Below, in pieces: positions 31,200 through 34,755 of a stretch of DNA of 34,755 nt. The DNA is from CAKPSH01 sp964634355. GTDB lineage: Bacteria; Bacillota; Clostridia; TANB77; CAG-508. The stretch covers positions 1-34,755 of the forward strand of contig CAZWIF010000006.1 of assembly GCA_964634355.1 (NCBI GenBank). The letters are read 5' to 3'. The position numbers and the translations under genes were made by a program. The stretch's first letter is position 1, and each line of letters starts with the position of its first letter. A model generated the notes under the pieces. The model was not told where the DNA came from. It saw only the letters and a list, made by a program, of their open reading frames with translations, and ran no database searches.

Positions 31200-33080
31200 A
31201 TGGGAATAAAAAAATTTAAAGCGGAATCAAAGAAATTATTAGATTTAATGATTAATTCTATTTATACTAATAAAGAAATATTTTTAAGAGAATTAATTTC
31301 AAATGGAAGTGATGCTATTGATAAACTTTATTATCGTTCATTAACAGATAAAAATGAAAACGTAATAAAGAATGACTTTAAAATTAAAATTGAATTAAAC
31401 AAAGAGGAAAGAACATTAATTATAGAAGATAATGGTTGTGGTATGACAGAAGAAGAACTTGACAAAGACTTAGGAACAATAGCTAAGAGTGGGTCATTGG
31501 CATTTAAAGAAGAAAACGAGAAAAATAGTGATGTTGATATTATAGGTCAATTTGGTGTTGGATTTTATTCAGCTTTCATGGTTAGCGATTTAGTAACTGT
31601 TGAAAGTAAATCAATAGATAGTGAAAAAGCTTACCGTTGGATTTCAAAAGGAGTGGAAGGATACTCTATAGAACCATGCGAAAGGACAGAAGTAGGAACT
31701 AAAATAACACTTCATATTAAAGAAGACACAGAGGAGGAAAAATATAGTCAATTTTTAGATAGTTATAATATTCAAGAGATTATCAAAAAATATTCAGATT
31801 ATATTCGTTATCCAATACAAATGGAAGTTGAGCACAGCAAGAAAAAGGAGGGAACAGAGGAGTTTGAAACAATAAAAGAAATTGAGACAATTAATTCTAT
31901 GAAGCCACTCTGGAAGAAAAATAAAAAGAATATTAAAGACGAAGAATATGATAATTTCTATACAGAAAAATTTCACGATTATGAAAAGCCTTTAAAGGTT
32001 ATTCATACATCTGTTGAAGGTCAATATAAATATGACGCATTATTATATATACCAACCCATTTACCATATGATTATTATACAAGTGATTATGAAAAAGGAT
32101 TACAATTATACTCAAATGGTGTCTTAATTATGGAAAAATGCGGAGACTTATTACCTGATTATTTTGGCTTTGTAAAAGGGTTAGTCGATAGTGATGATCT
32201 TTCTTTAAATATTTCAAGAGAATTGCTACAACACGATAGACAACTGAGAGTTATAGAAAAAAATCTAGAAAATAAAATTAGAACAGAATTAGAGAACATG
32301 CTAAAAAGTGATAGAACGAAATACGAGGAATTTTTTAAAAATTTCGGATTACAATTAAAATATGGCACTTATAGTGATTATGGAATGAATAAAGATAAAT
32401 TACAAGATTTATTGCTATTCTATTCATCAACAGAGAAGAAACTAGTTACATTGAAAGAATATGTTTTAAGAATGAAAGAAGATCAAAAGGATATCTATTA
32501 TGCTTGTGGAGAGACAGTAGATAAAATAGATTTATTACCGCAAGTAGAGGCTCTTAAAGATAAAGGATATGAGATTTTATATTTAACAGATAATGTAGAT
32601 GAATTTGCATTACAGGTTATAATGAACTACGAAGAAAAGTCTTTTAAAAACGTTTGTGCAGATAATTTAGATTTGGATACTGATGAAGAAAAAGAAAAAC
32701 TTAAAAAGGAAAATGAAGAAAATAAGGATATGTTTAATCTTATGAAGGAAGCAATTAAAAATGAAGTACAAGAGGTTAGATTTACTCATAGATTAAAAAA
32801 TCATCCTGTTTGTTTAACGAGTGAAGGAGCAGTATCTATTGATATGGCAAAAACTTTGAATACAATGCCAAATGCTCAAGGAATAAAAGCATCAACTATT
32901 CTAGAAATAAATGAAAATAATCCAATTGCTGATAAACTAAAAACATTATATAAAGAAGACCAAGAGAGTTTAAAGAAATATTCAAAGATTTTATATAATG
33001 GAGCAAGATTGATTGAGGGACTTTCAATTGAAAATCCTACAGAGTTTAATAATTTGATTTGTGAGATTATGACTAAATAA
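31200..33080 (+). CDS. htpG: HtpG (Hsp90) chaperone
   Basis: HtpG is the bacterial Hsp90, an ATP-driven dimer that remodels client proteins. The start is ATG 31200, 7 bases after AAAGGAAG. The ATG at 31182 precedes that site. The 626-residue product has the GHKL ATPase motifs KEIFLRELISNGSDAIDKL, IEDNGCGMTEEEL, IGQFGVGFYSAFMV and GTKITLHI, then NSMKPLWKKN, LYSNGVLIMEKCGDLLPDYF and the middle-domain Arg in SLNISRELLQ. The usual NASDA reads NGSDA. Promoter and operator place it under HrcA, together with the dnaK region at the other end of the window. The gene converges with tsaC. Confidence 0.97.
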   Translation: MGIKKFKAESKKLLDLMINSIYTNKEIFLRELISNGSDAIDKLYYRSLTDKNENVIKNDFKIKIELNKEERTLIIEDNGCGMTEEELDKDLGTIAKSGSLAFKEENEKNSDVDIIGQFGVGFYSAFMVSDLVTVESKSIDSEKAYRWISKGVEGYSIEPCERTEVGTKITLHIKEDTEEEKYSQFLDSYNIQEIIKKYSDYIRYPIQMEVEHSKKKEGTEEFETIKEIETINSMKPLWKKNKKNIKDEEYDNFYTEKFHDYEKPLKVIHTSVEGQYKYDALLYIPTHLPYDYYTSDYEKGLQLYSNGVLIMEKCGDLLPDYFGFVKGLVDSDDLSLNISRELLQHDRQLRVIEKNLENKIRTELENMLKSDRTKYEEFFKNFGLQLKYGTYSDYGMNKDKLQDLLLFYSSTEKKLVTLKEYVLRMKEDQKDIYYACGETVDKIDLLPQVEALKDKGYEILYLTDNVDEFALQVIMNYEEKSFKNVCADNLDLDTDEEKEKLKKENEENKDMFNLMKEAIKNEVQEVRFTHRLKNHPVCLTSEGAVSIDMAKTLNTMPNAQGIKASTILEINENNPIADKLKTLYKEDQESLKKYSKILYNGARLIEGLSIENPTEFNNLICEIMTK

Positions 33081-33131
33081 GAGCTAACAACGAATGAAAT
33101 AACATAAAAATTATAGAATATTTAAAATATA

Positions 33132-33154
33132 GGGGCAGGCGTTGTGTCTGCCCT
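33132..33154. repeat. Intergenic GC palindrome, copy 7 (htpG-tsaC)
   Basis: GGGCAGGC (33133-33140) pairs with GTCTGCCC (33146-33153) with one G-U, around GTTGT. The right half TTGTGTCTGCCC is the subfamily A word. It lies 51 bases after the htpG stop, between converging genes. Confidence 0.8.
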
Positions 33155-33192
33155 AAAATGACACATGCAAATAGGTGTTCAAAAAGAACGAT

Positions 33193-34206
33193 TTACAAAA
33201 AGATAACATTATTTTCACATGCTTTTATCAATCGGTTCATAATAGCAATGCCAATTCCTTTTTGCTCAATTCCTTCAATTATTATTATTTCAGGAGAGAG
33301 AATATCCGCCTTTTTTAAGCTTGAAAAAATATTTTTTGCAATTTCATTTAAATTGTCTCCAATATCTATTACTTTTTTTTCTGGGTATTTATCCACATTT
33401 TTATGGTTAGCTATTATAATAGGATAAGTATATGTATTTGCAATCTCCGTTATTTTATCCACTAATATATTATTATCATCACAAGTAACAAGAAGAGATT
33501 TATTACTTAATGTATAATGTTTGTAGTTATTACTTGGAATATTACATGAATTTTCTTCATAATCCTTGACTACAACAGTTCCAGAAACTTCTTTTATTTG
33601 CTCTAAAGTTATACTTCCGGGTCTTAATATATGAGGAATTCCATCTATAACTTTAACAATTGTAGATTCTATACCAATAGAACTATCACCACCATCTATC
33701 ATATAATCAACTTTATCTTTAAAATCATTATAGATATCATTGAAATTCGTACCACTTGGTTTTCCCGCAAGATTTGCACTAGGTGTAGCAATAGGAGAAC
33801 CTACCGCTTCAACAAGTTTTCTAGCTATAATTCCATTAGACATACGAACTCCAACAGTATCTTGATTTGCTGTAACAATAGAAGGGACAATATTCTTTTT
33901 ATTCAATATAATAGTAAAAGGACCGGGGAAGAAAGCTTCCATTAATTTATATTCCAATTCGCTTATATCCTTAGCAACAATCTTAACCATTTCTATGTTA
34001 CTTACCAATAGATTTATTGGATTTTTCTGATTTCTACCTTTGGCAATATATATTTTTTCTACTGCTTTTTCATCTAATCCATTTGCACCTAATCCATAAA
34101 CAGTTTCAGTAGGAAATATAACAAGTCCACCTGTTTTTATTATATTGGCAACTTCTTTCAATTTTGAATAATCTATATCATTTTTAAAATCCAAAAGTTT
34201 AGTCAT
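33193..34206 (-). CDS. tsaC: L-threonylcarbamoyladenylate synthase (Sua5/YwlC type)
   Basis: This enzyme makes threonylcarbamoyl-AMP from threonine, bicarbonate and ATP, for the t6A37 modification of tRNAs reading ANN codons. The 337-residue product has the YrdC/Sua5 core: GGLVIFPTETVYGLGANGLD, YIAKGRNQKNPINLLV, PGPFTIILNKK, TVGVRMSN, PIATPSANLAGKPSGT and GIESTIVKV followed by LRPGSITLEQI. A C-terminal Sua5 domain of about 120 residues makes it the long form, so ywlC or sua5 could equally be used. The start is ATG 34206, about 11 bases after AAAGGA. The GTG at 34215 is too close to that site. Its promoter and a leader hairpin lie upstream. Confidence 0.95.
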   Translation of the reverse strand: MTKLLDFKNDIDYSKLKEVANIIKTGGLVIFPTETVYGLGANGLDEKAVEKIYIAKGRNQKNPINLLVSNIEMVKIVAKDISELEYKLMEAFFPGPFTIILNKKNIVPSIVTANQDTVGVRMSNGIIARKLVEAVGSPIATPSANLAGKPSGTNFNDIYNDFKDKVDYMIDGGDSSIGIESTIVKVIDGIPHILRPGSITLEQIKEVSGTVVVKDYEENSCNIPSNNYKHYTLSNKSLLVTCDDNNILVDKITEIANTYTYPIIIANHKNVDKYPEKKVIDIGDNLNEIAKNIFSSLKKADILSPEIIIIEGIEQKGIGIAIMNRLIKACENNVIFL

Positions 34207-34239
34207 AATTATCACATTCCTTTCTCAAGGTACAAATCT

Positions 34240-34271
34240 GGTTGAAAAAAAATTGTAATTATTTTTCAACC
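34240..34271 (-). other. Leader hairpin of tsaC
   Basis: GGTTGAAAAA (34240-34249) and TTTTTCAACC (34262-34271) pair perfectly. AATT inside pairs further. It lies between the tsaC promoter and its ribosome site, so the transcript would carry it. Whether it acts as an attenuator is unknown: on the minus strand a T-rich arm precedes CAACC, with no U-tract after it. Confidence 0.5.
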
Positions 34272-34301
34272 TTATCTCTCCTTCTCATATAAAACACCTA
34301 T

Positions 34302-34330
34302 ATTATACTTCAAATTTATGTAATTTACAA
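34302..34330 (-). promoter_or_regulatory. Promoter of tsaC
   Basis: On the minus strand: TTGTAA (34325-34330), a 17-base spacer, TATAAT (34302-34307). The start near 34295 gives a leader of about 90 bases. Confidence 0.72.
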
Positions 34331-34386
34331 TATTTAGATAATCAGATAGGTGAGATATGAGAATTAAAAATGGATATATGTCAATT

Positions 34387-34414
34387 AAAGGGGCAGACTT
34401 TAGTCTGCCTCTTT
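34387..34414. repeat. GC palindrome, copy 8, also a likely terminator for the catalase-like gene
   Basis: GGCAGACT (34392-34399) and AGTCTGCC (34402-34409) form a perfect stem. The outer AAAGG/CTTT bases extend it to 13 pairs with one wobble. It begins 8 bases past the stop of the minus-strand gene. It shares GGGGCAGAC with copy 7. Confidence 0.75.
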
Positions 34415-34422
34415 AACTTTAA

Positions 34423-34755
34423 TTATCTTCCACAACCACAGTTATTTCCGCCATTATTGTAGTTCATCATGTTCATATTATTATAATTTGCCATATTGTT
34501 ATTATTCATATTTGCAGTCATGTTATTTATAGTATTTGTTGACATATCATTGCTCATACCTGTTGTTAAATTATCACAGTTATTCATATAAAATTTCTTT
34601 TGAGCAAGTTTTTCTTGAACATTTCTTAATGCTTCACCAAATCTTTGGAAGTGAACAATCTCACGTTGTCTTAAGAATCTTAAAACATCAACTACATCTG
34701 GATTATCTGCAGATAAATCAATTAACTTTTCATATGTTGCTCTAGCTTTCTGCTC
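34423..34755 (-). CDS. CotJC-like manganese catalase family protein, 3' part
   Basis: The gene runs off the right edge, and the last 110 residues are visible. The first part, ATYEKLIDLSADNPDVVDVL then RFLRQREIVHFQRFGEALRN, matches the end of the ferritin-like domain in manganese catalases and spore coat protein CotJC. The Glu and His of REIVHFQRFGEAL are the expected metal ligands. The tail from about residue 60 is very rich in Asn and Met (TANMNNNNMANYNNMNMMNY) and ends in CGCGR. In spore formers CotJC belongs to the inner coat. Whether this organism sporulates cannot be told from one gene. Confidence 0.8.
   Translation of the reverse strand, partial: EQKARATYEKLIDLSADNPDVVDVLRFLRQREIVHFQRFGEALRNVQEKLAQKKFYMNNCDNLTTGMSNDMSTNTINNMTANMNNNNMANYNNMNMMNYNNGGNNCGCGR

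Noticed and set aside
33158..33945. Plus-strand open frames over tsaC
   Set aside because: They lie opposite a clear Sua5/YrdC gene and show no recognisable domain or ribosome site.
34261..34293. Short uORF (MRRRDKVEK) in the tsaC leader
   Set aside because: It starts almost at the predicted transcription start without a ribosome site, and there is no sign that it is translated.

Overview
The window is a low-GC, gene-dense stretch of about 34.8 kb from a Gram-positive bacterium, most likely a member of the Clostridia. The grounds are an AT-rich codon style, strong AAAGGAGG-type ribosome binding sites, TTGACA/TATAAT promoters, a CIRCE operator, WhiA, DacF-type carboxypeptidase, a Y-family polymerase with a YolD partner, and the tail of a CotJC-like manganese catalase. 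A run of 10 N inside dnaK shows that this is a draft or metagenomic assembly. Nearly all genes lie on the + strand. The exceptions are a D,D-carboxypeptidase (26823-28022), a TsaC/Sua5 protein (33193-34206) and the catalase-like gene at the right edge.

Layout. 1-2193: 3' end of dnaK, dnaJ and a miniature LemA-like membrane protein, closed by a terminator. 2319-4340: a probable SOS-controlled translesion polymerase plus YolD cassette. 4388-6356: rpsB and tsf behind a structured leader, closed by a terminator. 6395-10802: carA and carB. 10911-15524: pyrH, frr, a farnesyl/geranyl diphosphate synthase gene, uppS, cdsA and a short rseP. This is the classic rpsB-tsf-pyrH-frr-uppS-cdsA-rseP order, but with carAB and ispA inserted and dxr missing. 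15534-20306: mutL, miaA and a HlyD-like adaptor. 20451-23718: comM, a frameshifted dprA, yraN and a short glycosyltransferase-like protein. 23727-26773: tRNA-Glu(CUC), prmC, whiA, hemW. 28136-30271: thyA, folA and a RecU-like resolvase. 30451-33080: a YgjP-like protein that has lost its metal motif, then htpG under a CIRCE-like operator.

The genes are mostly housekeeping: protein folding (DnaK, DnaJ, HtpG), translation (S2, EF-Ts, RRF, MiaA, TsaC, PrmC, tRNA-Glu), pyrimidine and folate metabolism (CarAB, PyrH, ThyA, DHFR), isoprenoid and lipid carriers (IspA, UppS, CdsA), and DNA repair or uptake (MutL, ComM, DprA, RecU, Y-family polymerase).

No CRISPR array, prophage, insertion sequence or obvious new multi-gene system was seen. 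The main unexplained signal is a family of short GC-rich palindromes (TAGGGGC...GCCC) recurring between genes, nine copies including one decayed, each just past a stop codon or tRNA end. Other points worth a second look are the rpsB and miaA leaders, a CIRCE operator that overlaps the -35 box, a PDZ-less RseP, a mini-LemA, a YgjP-like protein with YEFCH in place of HExxH, and a carboxypeptidase gene that looks leaderless. No stretch longer than 300 bases lacks a gene.
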